From: CAWDJT01 sp963828705
GTDB lineage: Bacteria; Desulfobacterota; Syntrophobacteria; Syntrophobacterales; Syntrophobacteraceae
Assembly: GCA_963828705.1 (NCBI GenBank)
Contig: CAWHGA010000047.1
Location: 1 to 64,000, forward strand
DNA: 64,000 bases
Direction: 5' to 3'
Positions 26,947-35,428 of the stretch are shown here, piece by piece. How positions within the stretch are numbered: position 1 is the first letter of the stretch; each line of letters begins with the position of its first letter. A program made the translations under genes and the position numbers. Below the pieces are notes generated by a model that worked only from the letters and a program-made list of their open reading frames with translations, was not told the origin of the DNA and did no database searches.

Positions 26947-27957
26947 TCAGATGCCATTTTCAATGGTCTGGATGAGGCGAGCGGCGGCCACCGTGGCGGT
27001 ACCCACTTCACCCACCACAATGCCTGCGGCGATATTAGCCAAGGCGGCGGCATCGGCAGGCGCAAGCCCCGCCAGGAGCCCCAGGGTGATGGTGCTCACC
27101 ACCGTATCCCCAGCGCCGGTAACATCGTAGACGCGCCGCGCCACCGTAGGGATGGTGGTCATCGCTTCACCCCGTTGAAACAGGGCCATACCGGCTTCAC
27201 CGCGGGTCACCAGCACCATTCGACAGTCCAACCGCTCCAACAGGCACTCACCGGCCTGGACCAGGCTCTCCTGGTCCTCGATGGGAATGCCCGCCATAGC
27301 TGAGGCTTCGGCGTTATTGGGGGTAATCAGGGTGACGTGTTGGTAGTGGTCGGAATTGTGCGGCTTGGGATCAACGATGATGGGAATCTTGGTGCCAGCC
27401 GTCAAGTTTCGCAGGCCGTCCATCAGGTCACCATCGATCATGCCCTTGCCATAATCGGACACAACAACGCCATCGACACCGGGCAAAACACCGCTCACAT
27501 ATGCCAGCATGGCGGCGCGTGATGCGCTCTGCGGGGCGCTTCGCCATTCCCGGTCGAAGCGGACTACCTGCTGGTGGTGGGCAATGACGCGAGTCTTGAT
27601 GGTTGTCGGGCGGCCCGGTTCCGGGACAACACCCTGAACGGGAATGTCAAGCTGACTAAGAAGATCGCAGAGTTGGGTACCGGCAGTATCCTCGCCGATC
27701 ATGCCATTCACCAGCACCTGCCCGCCCAGGGCTGCCAGGTTGTGTACCACATTGGCGGCCCCACCCAGCAGATGGGTTTCCTGCTTCACCTCCACCACCG
27801 GTACCGGAGCTTCCGGGGAAATGCGGCGCACCTGGCCCCAGATGAACACGTCCAGGATGAGGTCACCCACCACCAGCACGCGCAGCTTCGGGAAGCGTGC
27901 CACAGCCTCTAGCAATCGGTCCCTGGTGGCGCGATCAAACGGCAAGGGACGGCCCAC
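26947..27957 (-). CDS. rfaE1: D-glycero-beta-D-manno-heptose-7-phosphate kinase
   Basis: 336 residues of the PfkB ribokinase fold matching the RfaE1/HldE kinase domain: VLVVGDLILDVFIWGQVRRI, SPEAPVPVVEV, LGGAANVVHNLAALG, VVVSDYGKGMI, LVTRGEAGM and the catalytic DVTGAGDTVVSTI. It would phosphorylate heptose 7-phosphate at C1 for LPS core synthesis. The cytidylyltransferase half of bifunctional HldE is absent, so a separate hldE2/rfaE2 gene is expected elsewhere. Confidence 0.92.
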   Translation of the reverse strand: MGRPLPFDRATRDRLLEAVARFPKLRVLVVGDLILDVFIWGQVRRISPEAPVPVVEVKQETHLLGGAANVVHNLAALGGQVLVNGMIGEDTAGTQLCDLLSQLDIPVQGVVPEPGRPTTIKTRVIAHHQQVVRFDREWRSAPQSASRAAMLAYVSGVLPGVDGVVVSDYGKGMIDGDLMDGLRNLTAGTKIPIIVDPKPHNSDHYQHVTLITPNNAEASAMAGIPIEDQESLVQAGECLLERLDCRMVLVTRGEAGMALFQRGEAMTTIPTVARRVYDVTGAGDTVVSTITLGLLAGLAPADAAALANIAAGIVVGEVGTATVAAARLIQTIENGI

Positions 27958-27971
27958 TGCGGTTATCCCCC

Positions 27972-28139
27972 CTAGACCGGCTTGGCTTCTTCGATTAGCA
28001 TGATCGGGATGTCATCTCGGATCTCATAGAGCAGCCGGCACTGATCGCAGATCAACCCGTCCTGCGTGGGGTTCAAATGGATGCTGCCTTTGCATTGCGG
28101 GCAAGCCAGAATGTCCAGCAAGTCTTTGCTGATGGCCAT
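27972..28139 (-). CDS. Trm112 family small zinc-binding protein
   Basis: 55 residues from ATG 28139: SKDLLDILACPQCKGSIHLN and GLICDQCRLLYEIRDDIPIM. Two CxxC pairs form a zinc ribbon as in Trm112/YcaR. Such proteins stabilise methyltransferases or are encoded with LPS genes; here the neighbour is the heptose kinase gene, 14 bp downstream. A much longer open frame (to 28622) exists but upstream codons have no sense. Confidence 0.9.
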   Translation of the reverse strand: MAISKDLLDILACPQCKGSIHLNPTQDGLICDQCRLLYEIRDDIPIMLIEEAKPV

Positions 28140-28255
28140 GGTTGTGGTCTCCTTGTAACCCTTGACGCAGCCTCCGCGGCTCTGGATGAGTGGCTCCCAT
28201 AGAGGGCAAACAACTCCCCCGCTTCCCCGGTGGAAAAAGCCATTGTGGGGGCTTT

Positions 28256-28558
28256 TCAACGGGCCACTCGCAACCCCATTTCCAGTAGCGATGGCACCAG
28301 GAACTTCTGCAGAAACATAATGGCCAAAATGACCAACCAAGGGGAAAAATCGATACCGCCAAAAAACACCGGCAGGCGGCGGCGAATAGCGTACAGGACC
28401 GGGTCGGTGATGCTGTAGAGAAATCGAACGATGGCGTTGTTGGGGTCGGGGTTCACCCAGGACAGAACGGCTCGAGCGATGATGATCCACATATAGAGCT
28501 GCAGTACAAAATTCAGGACATTGGCCAGCGCAATGAATAGGTTGCCGATGATGAACAT
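28256..28558 (-). CDS. YggT family membrane protein
   Basis: 100 residues from ATG 28558, with AGGAG upstream. Two hydrophobic segments (IGNLFIALANVLNFVLQLYM and FSPWLVILAIMFLQKFLVP) flank the family motif SWVNPDPNNAIVRFLYSITD and DPVLYAIRRRLP. YggT/CcmB-like small proteins affect osmotic tolerance or membrane biogenesis; the function is not settled. It precedes the Trm112 gene by 116 bp. Confidence 0.9.
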   Translation of the reverse strand: MFIIGNLFIALANVLNFVLQLYMWIIIARAVLSWVNPDPNNAIVRFLYSITDPVLYAIRRRLPVFFGGIDFSPWLVILAIMFLQKFLVPSLLEMGLRVAR

Positions 28559-29047
28559 AAATCTCCTGTGATCTGATTCCTCCAATTCCGGGCCGTGCAT
28601 CCAACCAACCCAACGACGGCATCGTGCCGGTTAGGATCGGCTTGCAGGCCCCTGTCCCCAGGGACGACCGCCGCTGCCGAGGTGTAGCCGGGCAAAGGTC
28701 GTCCGGCAGGGACTCTTTCTCCTTGCCAGCAAATCATTTGGCGAAAACTACTGATTTTCTTTCGCTATGTCAACTTCAATGCCGGCAAGCCGGCAACAGT
28801 CAAGATTGGCGCCGTCTCCGAGTGAATCAGCAAAGACGCACAGGCAGCAGAAGCCCCACCCACCTCCAGCGAACCCAGAAACCGACCCCGGAGCTTTGCC
28901 GATGATGCCGTCACCCGGATTTCAAAAACTGACGAAGCATGATTCTTTCAAGCTCCCCACAAGCAAAGTTGAAAATAACTTGACAGACTTTTTACCTATG
29001 AAATATACAAAACGATTACGTTTAGAATATCGCAAGGAGGTGTTGAC
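28559..29047. other. intergenic region upstream of the small Cys4 gene and rplU
   Basis: This 489-bp divergent gap carries no convincing gene; the ORFs crossing it are short and lack ribosome sites. It must contain the promoter for the rplU-rpmA-obg run on the plus strand and that for yggT on the minus strand. The last 100 bp become AT-rich (aacttgacagactttttacc near 28975-28995 includes TTGACA at 28979-28984), a plausible -35 element; a matching -10 is not clear. Confidence 0.4.
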
Positions 29048-29176
29048 ATGGTTAAGAGTCCATGCTTGAACTGCGACCGGGTCGACGAAGACAAAAACAA
29101 GTGCCTGGACAATTGCGAGAAGCTGCGAGAATATCAGGAAATGCTTTTGAAGCAAGGGATTTATGCGAAAATCTAG
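29048..29176 (+). CDS. small four-cysteine protein, 42 residues
   Basis: A short ORF with a perfect AAGGAGG site ending 8 bp before ATG 29048. The product is lysine- and glutamate-rich with four cysteines in two pairs, CLNC near residues 6-9 and CLDNC at 19-23, followed by an amphipathic helix (KLREYQEMLLKQGIYAKI). The spacing suggests a small zinc-knuckle or metal site. It lies 85 bp upstream of rplU. No function known to me. Confidence 0.75.
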   Translation: MVKSPCLNCDRVDEDKNKCLDNCEKLREYQEMLLKQGIYAKI

Positions 29177-29261
29177 GATGGCCTGCGTCTGAACTCCGCA
29201 GGGCGTCCTCAAATACGGCAGGCGGCATCACATGACCGCGGCCAGAAGGATGGAGGGCTTT

Positions 29262-29603
29262 ATGTACGCAGTGTTTATGTCGGGAGGCAAACAACACAAG
29301 GTGGAACCCGGCGTCGTGGTCAAGCTGGAACTGCTGCCCGGCGCGGTTGGCGACAAGGTGGAGTTGGGCGATGTGCTCCTGGTGGCCGACGGGGACCAGA
29401 TCCAGGTGGGCCAGCCGGTGATTCCGGACACCGTCATTAGCGGCAAGATTGTGGAACAGGGGCGGCACCGCAAAATCGTCATCTTCAAACACAAACGCCG
29501 CAAGGACTACCGCAAGAAGCAAGGCCATCGGCAATCCTACACGGCAGTGCTGGTGCAGGGTATTGGCCCGGCCGACGGCGGGGTTGCGGTAGAGGCGCAA
29601 TGA
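29262..29603 (+). CDS. rplU: 50S ribosomal protein bL21
   Basis: 113 residues from ATG 29262, with GGAGGG four bases ahead: MYAVFMSGGKQHKVEPG, then LVADGDQIQVGQPV and KIVIFKHKRRKDYRKKQGHR, the conserved C-terminal rRNA-binding stretch. The open frame extends ten codons further up but the canonical MYAV start is clear. First of the conserved rplU-rpmA-obg set. Confidence 0.97.
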   Translation: MYAVFMSGGKQHKVEPGVVVKLELLPGAVGDKVELGDVLLVADGDQIQVGQPVIPDTVISGKIVEQGRHRKIVIFKHKRRKDYRKKQGHRQSYTAVLVQGIGPADGGVAVEAQ

Positions 29604-29708
29604 TTTGGGGTGAGTGGTTATTTCAGGAACAGGGTCTGAGACGAGTTAACCAAGGCCGTGCTTCCTGCTGAAATTGATCCATTTATTTTTGTTTGTGGAG
29701 GTTAACCC

Positions 29709-29969
29709 GTGGCTCATAAGAAAGCTGGAGGAAGTTCCCGCAATGGTCGTGACAGCGCCGGCCAAAGGCGAGGTGTCAAGAAGTTTGGCGGACAAGCTGT
29801 GCTTGCTGGCAACATTTTGGTGAGACAGCTGGGAACCAAGTTTCATCCTGGCAAGAACGTCGGCATGGGCCGTGATTACACTCTGTTTGCCCTGATCGAT
29901 GGGATGGTGACCTTTGAGTACATGGACAGAACACGGCAGAAGATCAGTGTCTATCCCCTTCCCGCTTAG
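29709..29969 (+). CDS. rpmA: 50S ribosomal protein bL27
   Basis: 86 residues from GTG 29709, with GGAGG eight bases ahead: MAHKKAGGSSRNGRDSAGQR, the hallmark of bL27, followed by KKFGGQAVLAGNILVRQLGT and GRDYTLFALIDG. The N-terminus reaches toward the peptidyl-transferase centre. It lies between rplU and obg. Confidence 0.97.
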   Translation: MAHKKAGGSSRNGRDSAGQRRGVKKFGGQAVLAGNILVRQLGTKFHPGKNVGMGRDYTLFALIDGMVTFEYMDRTRQKISVYPLPA

Positions 29970-29995
29970 TCCCCTCGCATTGCCCCAACCGGCCC

Positions 29996-31024
29996 ATGCG
30001 CTTCGTTGACGAAGTCACCATCCGCGTACAGGCCGGTGATGGCGGCCGAGGTTGCGTCAGCTTCCGCCGCGAAAAATACGTCCCTTGGGGTGGTCCCGAC
30101 GGAGGTGATGGCGGCAAGGGGGCCGATGTCTATCTGGAAGCCACGGAACGCAAACAAACTCTGCTGGATTTCCATTACCGACACCTTTTCAAAGCACCCA
30201 ATGGCACTCACGGTCGAGGCAAGAACCGGCACGGTCGAGGCGCAGCAGATCTGATCCTCGAGGTCCCCGTCGGAACCATGGTCAAGGATCCGAACAGCGG
30301 TGAAGTGGTGGCTGACTTGGTGCGGCCCGGCGAGCGCTGGCAAGCGGCGGCGGGTGGTCGCGGCGGGCAGGGGAACGCTCGTTTCGCTACGGCTACGTGC
30401 CGGGTACCGCGGTTTGCACAAGATGGCCAGCCGGGTGAAGAGCGCGATTTTCACCTGGAACTGAAGCTGCTGGCCGACGTGGGGCTGGTGGGCTTTCCCA
30501 ATGCCGGCAAATCTACCCTGATCAGCGTAGTCTCAGCCGCCCGCCCCAAGATTGCTGATTATCCTTTTACTACCCTGGTACCCAACCTCGGGGTGGTAGC
30601 TTATAAAGATGCGCCGCCGTTTGTCATGGCCGATATTCCCGGCCTGATCGAAGGCGCCCACACCGGCGCCGGGTTGGGAACGCGTTTTCTCAAGCACATC
30701 GAACGCACCCGCGTGCTGGTTCATCTGGTGGACCTGGGGAGCGTGAACCCGGGAAATCCACTGGAGCCTTACCACCGGATCGAACACGAACTGGCGCAGC
30801 ACAGCCCCGAACTGGCCCTCAAACCCCGCATCATCGCCCTCAACAAGACCGACCTGGTGGCTTCAGCAGAGGAACTCGAAACTGTCACAGCCGCCTACCG
30901 CCAACTCGGACACCCCCTGGTGTGTCTTTCCGCTCTTCGCCGCGAAGGACTGGACGAACTCCTGCAACAGATCATCACTATTCTTTCCCAAGCCGATTCA
31001 GGCGATGAAATAGTCGAAGCATAG
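29996..31024 (+). CDS. obg: GTPase Obg/CgtA
   Basis: 342 residues. The glycine-rich Obg fold (FVDEVTIRVQAGDGGRGCVS, GPDGGDGGKG) is followed by the G domain: G1 GFPNAGKSTLIS, G3 DIPGLIEGAHTGAGLG, G4 NKTDLV. No C-terminal OCT domain. It takes part in 50S assembly and stress signalling. Starts 26 bp after rpmA. Confidence 0.97.
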   Translation: MRFVDEVTIRVQAGDGGRGCVSFRREKYVPWGGPDGGDGGKGADVYLEATERKQTLLDFHYRHLFKAPNGTHGRGKNRHGRGAADLILEVPVGTMVKDPNSGEVVADLVRPGERWQAAAGGRGGQGNARFATATCRVPRFAQDGQPGEERDFHLELKLLADVGLVGFPNAGKSTLISVVSAARPKIADYPFTTLVPNLGVVAYKDAPPFVMADIPGLIEGAHTGAGLGTRFLKHIERTRVLVHLVDLGSVNPGNPLEPYHRIEHELAQHSPELALKPRIIALNKTDLVASAEELETVTAAYRQLGHPLVCLSALRREGLDELLQQIITILSQADSGDEIVEA

Positions 31025-31210
31025 CCGCTTGTCCAGTTTTTGCCCGAAACCTGCTTTGCCCCGACAGTGCCTGAAACGCGCACCAGCGACTCAGTAAAAT
31101 GGCTTGCTCTCATCTGGAGGTTTGCTCTACATTTGAATCCCTTAGAACATGTTCGCAGCAACTTCTCGAAAGCTGAGGCGCACGATCTAATGTCGTTCCG
31201 TCAGCTCCCG

Positions 31211-31322
31211 GCGGGAATCCAGGGGTCCGGCGAGCTTCGCGATCCATCTGGATTCCAGCCTAGGCAGCGGGAATGACACGTGCAGCAACCGTACGTCATT
31301 CCCGCGAAGGGCCGGAATCCAG
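31211..31322. repeat. palindromic cattcccgc-type repeat cluster
   Basis: Two inverted pairs are nested in this stretch of the 408-bp obg-proB gap: ggaatccag (31214-31222) with its complement at 31248-31256, and gcgggaatgac (31267-31277) with its exact complement gtcattcccgc (31295-31305), followed by ggaatccag again at 31314-31322. It can fold into two adjacent hairpins. A related unit occurs at 44427-44453. Such elements are common dispersed repeats in proteobacterial genomes. The rest of the gap (31025-31432) shows no gene. Confidence 0.75.
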
Positions 31323-31432
31323 AAGCTTTCGAATCAGATTGATCTGCCCGGACTTATTGAGGAGTTACGTTTTTCGGATAGACCTCCGGGATCGTGTACT
31401 GACTCGTTCCGAGGACCGAAAGGGGTATTGGG

Positions 31433-32596
31433 GTGACGCACAAATCGCTGGATCGGATGACCTGGCTGAAGCGATGTCGGCGGATCATCGTCAAGGTGGG
31501 CAGTGCCGTTTTGACCGGCTCGAAGGGCCTGGACCGGGTCATGATCCATCGTTTGAGTGATCAGGTGGCCGAACTCCGGCAGCAGCAGCGGGAAGTGGTG
31601 ATCGTGTCTTCCGGAGCGGTGGCTTCGGGAGTACGCAAGGTGGGACTGAGTGAGCGCCCCCGCACCATCCCGCAGAAGCAGGCGGCCGCCGCGGTCGGCC
31701 AGAGCGTCCTGATGCAGGCCTGGGAGGATGCCTTTGACAAACATGACCTGCTGGTGGCGCAGGTGCTGCTGACCGGCGAGGACCTGGCCCAGCGCCATCG
31801 TTACCTCAATGCCCGCAACACCCTTGAGACCCTGCTGGAATGGTCTATTGTCCCGATTATCAACGAAAACGACACGGTGGCTGTTGAAGAGATCAAATTC
31901 GGCGACAACGACCAGCTATCGGCCCTGATGGCGGGCCTGATTGGCGCCGACCTGGTGGTGAGCCTTACCGATACTGAAGGGCTCTATGACCGAGACCCGC
32001 GGCTCCATCCCGATGCGCAGCTCATTTCCATGGTTCAACGCCTGGATGCTCGAATACTGGCTTACGCTTCGACGGAATCGGGGACGGTGGGTACCGGGGG
32101 GATGTTGAGCAAACTGCATGCAGCCAAGAAATGCACCACCTCTGGAATTCCCATGATCATTGCCCCCGGCAAGGAACGCGAGGTGCTCCTGCGGCTGTTT
32201 GCCGGTGAGCATCTCGGGACTTTTTTCGTGCCGCGGCAACCGGCTTACCACGGACGGAAACTGTGGCTGGCGCATCTCCCCAAACCGGCCGGAGACCTGG
32301 TCCTTGATGCGGGCGCCACAGCCGCCCTGGAACGGGGAGGGAAATCGCTTCTGCCCATCGGCGTTCGTGAAGTGCGCGGCGTTTTCGGGGTGGGGGCGGC
32401 GGTACGGTGTCTGGCCGAAGACGGTCACGCCATCGGCGTCGGGCTCAGCAACTACAAATCCAGTGAGATTGACCTGATCAAGGGCCATCGCAGCGAGGAG
32501 ATTGAAGCTCTGATCGGTTACAAACATTCCGATGAGGTCATCCATCGCAACAATTTTGTGCTGGCCAGCGAACATCTGGCTGCGGAAACGGAATAG
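31433..32596 (+). CDS. proB: glutamate 5-kinase with PUA domain
   Basis: 387 residues from GTG 31433 (ATG 31457 is possible). The kinase domain shows RIIVKVGSAVLTG, VIVSSGAVASGVRKVGL, IPIINEND-like VPIINENDTVAVEEIKFGDN and STESGTVGTGGMLSKLHAAK. The C-terminal PUA domain (about residues 280-370) includes LPIGVREVRGVFGVG. It makes gamma-glutamyl phosphate, the first step of proline synthesis. It is 12 bp upstream of proA. Confidence 0.96.
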   Translation: MTHKSLDRMTWLKRCRRIIVKVGSAVLTGSKGLDRVMIHRLSDQVAELRQQQREVVIVSSGAVASGVRKVGLSERPRTIPQKQAAAAVGQSVLMQAWEDAFDKHDLLVAQVLLTGEDLAQRHRYLNARNTLETLLEWSIVPIINENDTVAVEEIKFGDNDQLSALMAGLIGADLVVSLTDTEGLYDRDPRLHPDAQLISMVQRLDARILAYASTESGTVGTGGMLSKLHAAKKCTTSGIPMIIAPGKEREVLLRLFAGEHLGTFFVPRQPAYHGRKLWLAHLPKPAGDLVLDAGATAALERGGKSLLPIGVREVRGVFGVGAAVRCLAEDGHAIGVGLSNYKSSEIDLIKGHRSEEIEALIGYKHSDEVIHRNNFVLASEHLAAETE

Positions 32597-32608
32597 GAAA
32601 GGGAAGGC

Positions 32609-33865
32609 ATGAATTACCAGCAGATGGTCCAGGAGATGGGCCAGCGAACGCGCCTGGCTTCACACCGGATGGGCCGTGCCAGCAGTACCGCTAAACGTGA
32701 AGTCCTGGAACGCGTGGCTGAGATGTTGGACCAGGAACGGCCGCGGATTGCTGCGGCCAACGAGGAGGACCTCTTGGCGGCGGCGGCCAAGGGTCTGTCG
32801 GGTGCCAAACTGGACCGTTTGCGGTTGAGCGACAAGGTGCTGGGCGAAATGACGGCAGGGCTTCGCGAAGTGGCGCAGCTTCCCGATCCGATCGGAGAAA
32901 TCACCCGCATGTGGGTGCGTCCCAACGGGTTGCGAGTCGGGCGCATGCGTATCCCGCTCGGAGTGATCGGCATCGTTTATGAGTCCCGGCCCAATGTGAC
33001 CGTGGATGCAGCGGCGCTGTGCATCAAGGCCGGCAATGCGGTGATGCTTCGCGGCGGGTCCGAAGCCATCCATTCCAATCAGTGCCTGGCGGACATCCTG
33101 CGAGCTGCGCTCAAGGCTTGCAGCCTCCCCGAAGACGCGGTCCAACTGATCCCCACCACCGAGCGCGAAGCAGTGCTGGAGATGCTCAAGCTGGAAGACT
33201 GCATCGACGTGATGATCCCGCGTGGCGGCGAAGAACTCATCCGCTTTGTGGCCAAACACGCCCGCATGCCGGTCCTCAAGCATTACAAGGGGGTTTGCCA
33301 CATTTACGTGGATGCCGAAGCCGATCTCGACATGGCGCTCGCCCTATGTTTGAACGCCAAGGTGCAGCGCCCCGGTGTGTGCAACGCCATGGAAACCTTG
33401 TTGGTGCATAGCGACGTTGCCGCAGCGTTTATTCCCAAGGTGGCTGTAGCGCTACGCCGGGAAGGTGTGGAACTGCGCGGCTGTGAACGCACCCAAGCGC
33501 TGTTGCCAGATTGTGCGGCCGCTACCGAAGAAGACTGGTACGCCGAATATCTGGACCTGATCCTGGCGGTGCGGGTAGTTGACGATATGGCTGCCGCCAT
33601 CGACCATATCAGTACCTATGGCTCACAACACACCGAAGCCATTGTCACCAACAATTTTCAGCGGGCTCACCGGTTCCTGCAGGATGTGCAATCATCACTG
33701 GTGTTGGTCAACGCCTCGACGCGGTTCAATGACGGCTTTCAGCTGGGACTCGGGGCAGAAATCGGCATTTCCACATCGCGACTCCATGCCTTCGGCCCCA
33801 TGGGGGTGGAGGAACTGACCGGCACCAAGTTCATCGCCCTGGGTGACGGCCAGGTGAGAACGTGA
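32609..33865 (+). CDS. proA: glutamate-5-semialdehyde dehydrogenase
   Basis: 418 residues. Landmarks are GVIGIVYESRPNVTVDAAAL, GNAVMLRGGSEAIHSN, DVMIPRGGEELIRFV, PVLKHYKGVCHIYVD and the catalytic Cys in RPGVCNAMETLLVH. It reduces gamma-glutamyl phosphate with NADPH and completes the proB-proA pair. The C-terminal EIGISTSRLHAFGPMGVEEL is typical. Full length, no breaks. Confidence 0.97.
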   Translation: MNYQQMVQEMGQRTRLASHRMGRASSTAKREVLERVAEMLDQERPRIAAANEEDLLAAAAKGLSGAKLDRLRLSDKVLGEMTAGLREVAQLPDPIGEITRMWVRPNGLRVGRMRIPLGVIGIVYESRPNVTVDAAALCIKAGNAVMLRGGSEAIHSNQCLADILRAALKACSLPEDAVQLIPTTEREAVLEMLKLEDCIDVMIPRGGEELIRFVAKHARMPVLKHYKGVCHIYVDAEADLDMALALCLNAKVQRPGVCNAMETLLVHSDVAAAFIPKVAVALRREGVELRGCERTQALLPDCAAATEEDWYAEYLDLILAVRVVDDMAAAIDHISTYGSQHTEAIVTNNFQRAHRFLQDVQSSLVLVNASTRFNDGFQLGLGAEIGISTSRLHAFGPMGVEELTGTKFIALGDGQVRT

Positions 33866-33946
33866 GAGCTTGGGGGGCGCGCGAGTGGAAAGGGCGTTAG
33901 TACTACAACGAGGCTTTGAAACTGCTGCAGGGAGAATAATGAGTTC

Positions 33947-34711
33947 ATGCCAAAACAGGTTGGCGTTTTAGGAGGAACCTTCAGCCCCATCCACATCGGT
34001 CACCTTAGGGTGGCGGAGGAAGCCCTGGAAGCACTGAAACTCGACAGCTTCCTGTTTCTTCCCGCAGCGGTCCCGCCACACAAGACCGCCCGGCCGATCC
34101 TGGCCTTCGAACATCGCTGGCGCCTGTTGAATCTGGCCATTGCGGACAACCCTCGATTACAGGCCTTGGATCTGGAATATCGCCTCGGCGGAAAATCCTA
34201 TACCGTGCGGAGCCTAAAAGCGCTCCAGCGGCATTTTCAGGGCGCCCCGGAACTGTTTTTTCTGCTGGGCCTGGATGCGTTCCTGGAAATCCATACCTGG
34301 TGGCACTATCCGAAACTGTTCGGCCTTGCCCAAATGGTCGTCATGCGCCGATCCAGCTATCGTGAAGAAGACCTCGAACGACACCTGCACAACCATGTTT
34401 CCGATCGATATCGTTGGGATGCCTCGAAGTCCCGTTTCGTTCATCCCACTCTGTTGCCGGTACATTACCTTCGGGTCACCCGCATTGATGTATCCTCAAC
34501 TCGTATCCGGCAACTGGCGGCACAAGGCAAATCGATCCGGTATCTGGTCCCCCCGGAGGTCATCAGTTATATTAGGGACAACCACCTGTACCAGGACGAG
34601 GAAGAACCACCGACCTATCACCAGGAAGGCGGGCAGGGGGAGTGTTCCAACCCCGTTGAAGCAGGGTCCCTTGGTACGAAAAACATATTTCGAGGAGATA
34701 ATCAGGAATAA
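33947..34711 (+). CDS. nadD: nicotinate-nucleotide adenylyltransferase
   Basis: 254 residues; the core is about 215 and the last ~35 residues form an unusual acidic, Gln-rich tail (DEEEPPTYHQEGGQGE). The nucleotidyltransferase signature GVLGGTFSPIHIGHL carries the HxGH-type motif; FFLLGLDAFLEIHTWWHYP and RIDVSSTRIRQLAAQG (ISSTxIR-like) follow. It adenylates nicotinate mononucleotide in NAD synthesis. Its stop codon is directly followed by the GTG of rsfS. Confidence 0.95.
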   Translation: MPKQVGVLGGTFSPIHIGHLRVAEEALEALKLDSFLFLPAAVPPHKTARPILAFEHRWRLLNLAIADNPRLQALDLEYRLGGKSYTVRSLKALQRHFQGAPELFFLLGLDAFLEIHTWWHYPKLFGLAQMVVMRRSSYREEDLERHLHNHVSDRYRWDASKSRFVHPTLLPVHYLRVTRIDVSSTRIRQLAAQGKSIRYLVPPEVISYIRDNHLYQDEEEPPTYHQEGGQGECSNPVEAGSLGTKNIFRGDNQE

Positions 34712-35119
34712 GTGGCTACCCGGAAATTCTCAAAGAATGTCATTGACGCCAAAACCACGGCTTTGCTCTGCGTGCAGCAGGCCCTCAATTGCCGGGCCGA
34801 AGAACTGGTGCTGCTGGATGTTAAAGCAATCAGTTCCTTTGCCGACTTTTTTCTCATCTGTAGTGGTCGGTCCAGCCGCCAGGTGCAAGGGATTGCCGAC
34901 CATATCGAAGAATCGTTGCGGGCCAAGGGTATTCGCCCTCTGGGAGTCGAAGGACGGCACCAGGGGCACTGGGTCCTGATGGATTATGGGGACGTGATTG
35001 TTCACATCTTCTACGAACCGACCCGACGCGTGTATGATTTGGAAAGCCTGTGGTCGGAAGCCAGACTTGTGGATCTGCCTCTGGTAGGGGTAGCCGAGGC
35101 GGCCCCTGCCAACTGCTAA
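34712..35119 (+). CDS. rsfS: ribosome silencing factor RsfS
   Basis: 135 residues from GTG 34712, immediately after the nadD stop. The family core is visible: VLLDVKAISSFADFFLICSG, SSRQVQGIADHIEESL, GRHQGHWVLMDYGDVIVHIF and RRVYDLESLWSEA. RsfS binds uL14 on the 50S subunit and blocks subunit joining when nutrients are short. The nadD-rsfS order is near universal. Confidence 0.96.
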   Translation: MATRKFSKNVIDAKTTALLCVQQALNCRAEELVLLDVKAISSFADFFLICSGRSSRQVQGIADHIEESLRAKGIRPLGVEGRHQGHWVLMDYGDVIVHIFYEPTRRVYDLESLWSEARLVDLPLVGVAEAAPANC

Positions 35120-35428
35120 GACCCAGTGGCTCAATAGGATTGATCGCCACCCACTCCCAGTAGACTTGGTACTGCTACAGTTTTTAGCAGATAATTGGGG
35201 GTTCTGTAGGCTGGGTTGAGGCATGAAGCCCTGCGTTTCCGGCTTTGGGTTCCACTTGGTCAACTCAGCTTGCCCGAAAGAACATTGTCAGGGAAGCTAT
35301 GACGCTTGATTTCGTGGTATTTTGTAAATGCCTGGTGCGGCCGAAGGCCGCTCTGGGCTCTCGATGGTGAGCAGTTATTGGTCGGCCGGTGACGGTTGGT
35401 ACCTCGCGGCAGCGAACCGATAAGCAGG
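35120..35428. other. intergenic region between rsfS and the M48 protease gene
   Basis: About 309 bp without a supported gene. Open frames that cross it on both strands are short and lack ribosome sites and family motifs. It presumably holds the rsfS transcript end and the promoter of the protease gene, but I see no clear terminator hairpin or promoter hexamers. Confidence 0.4.
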
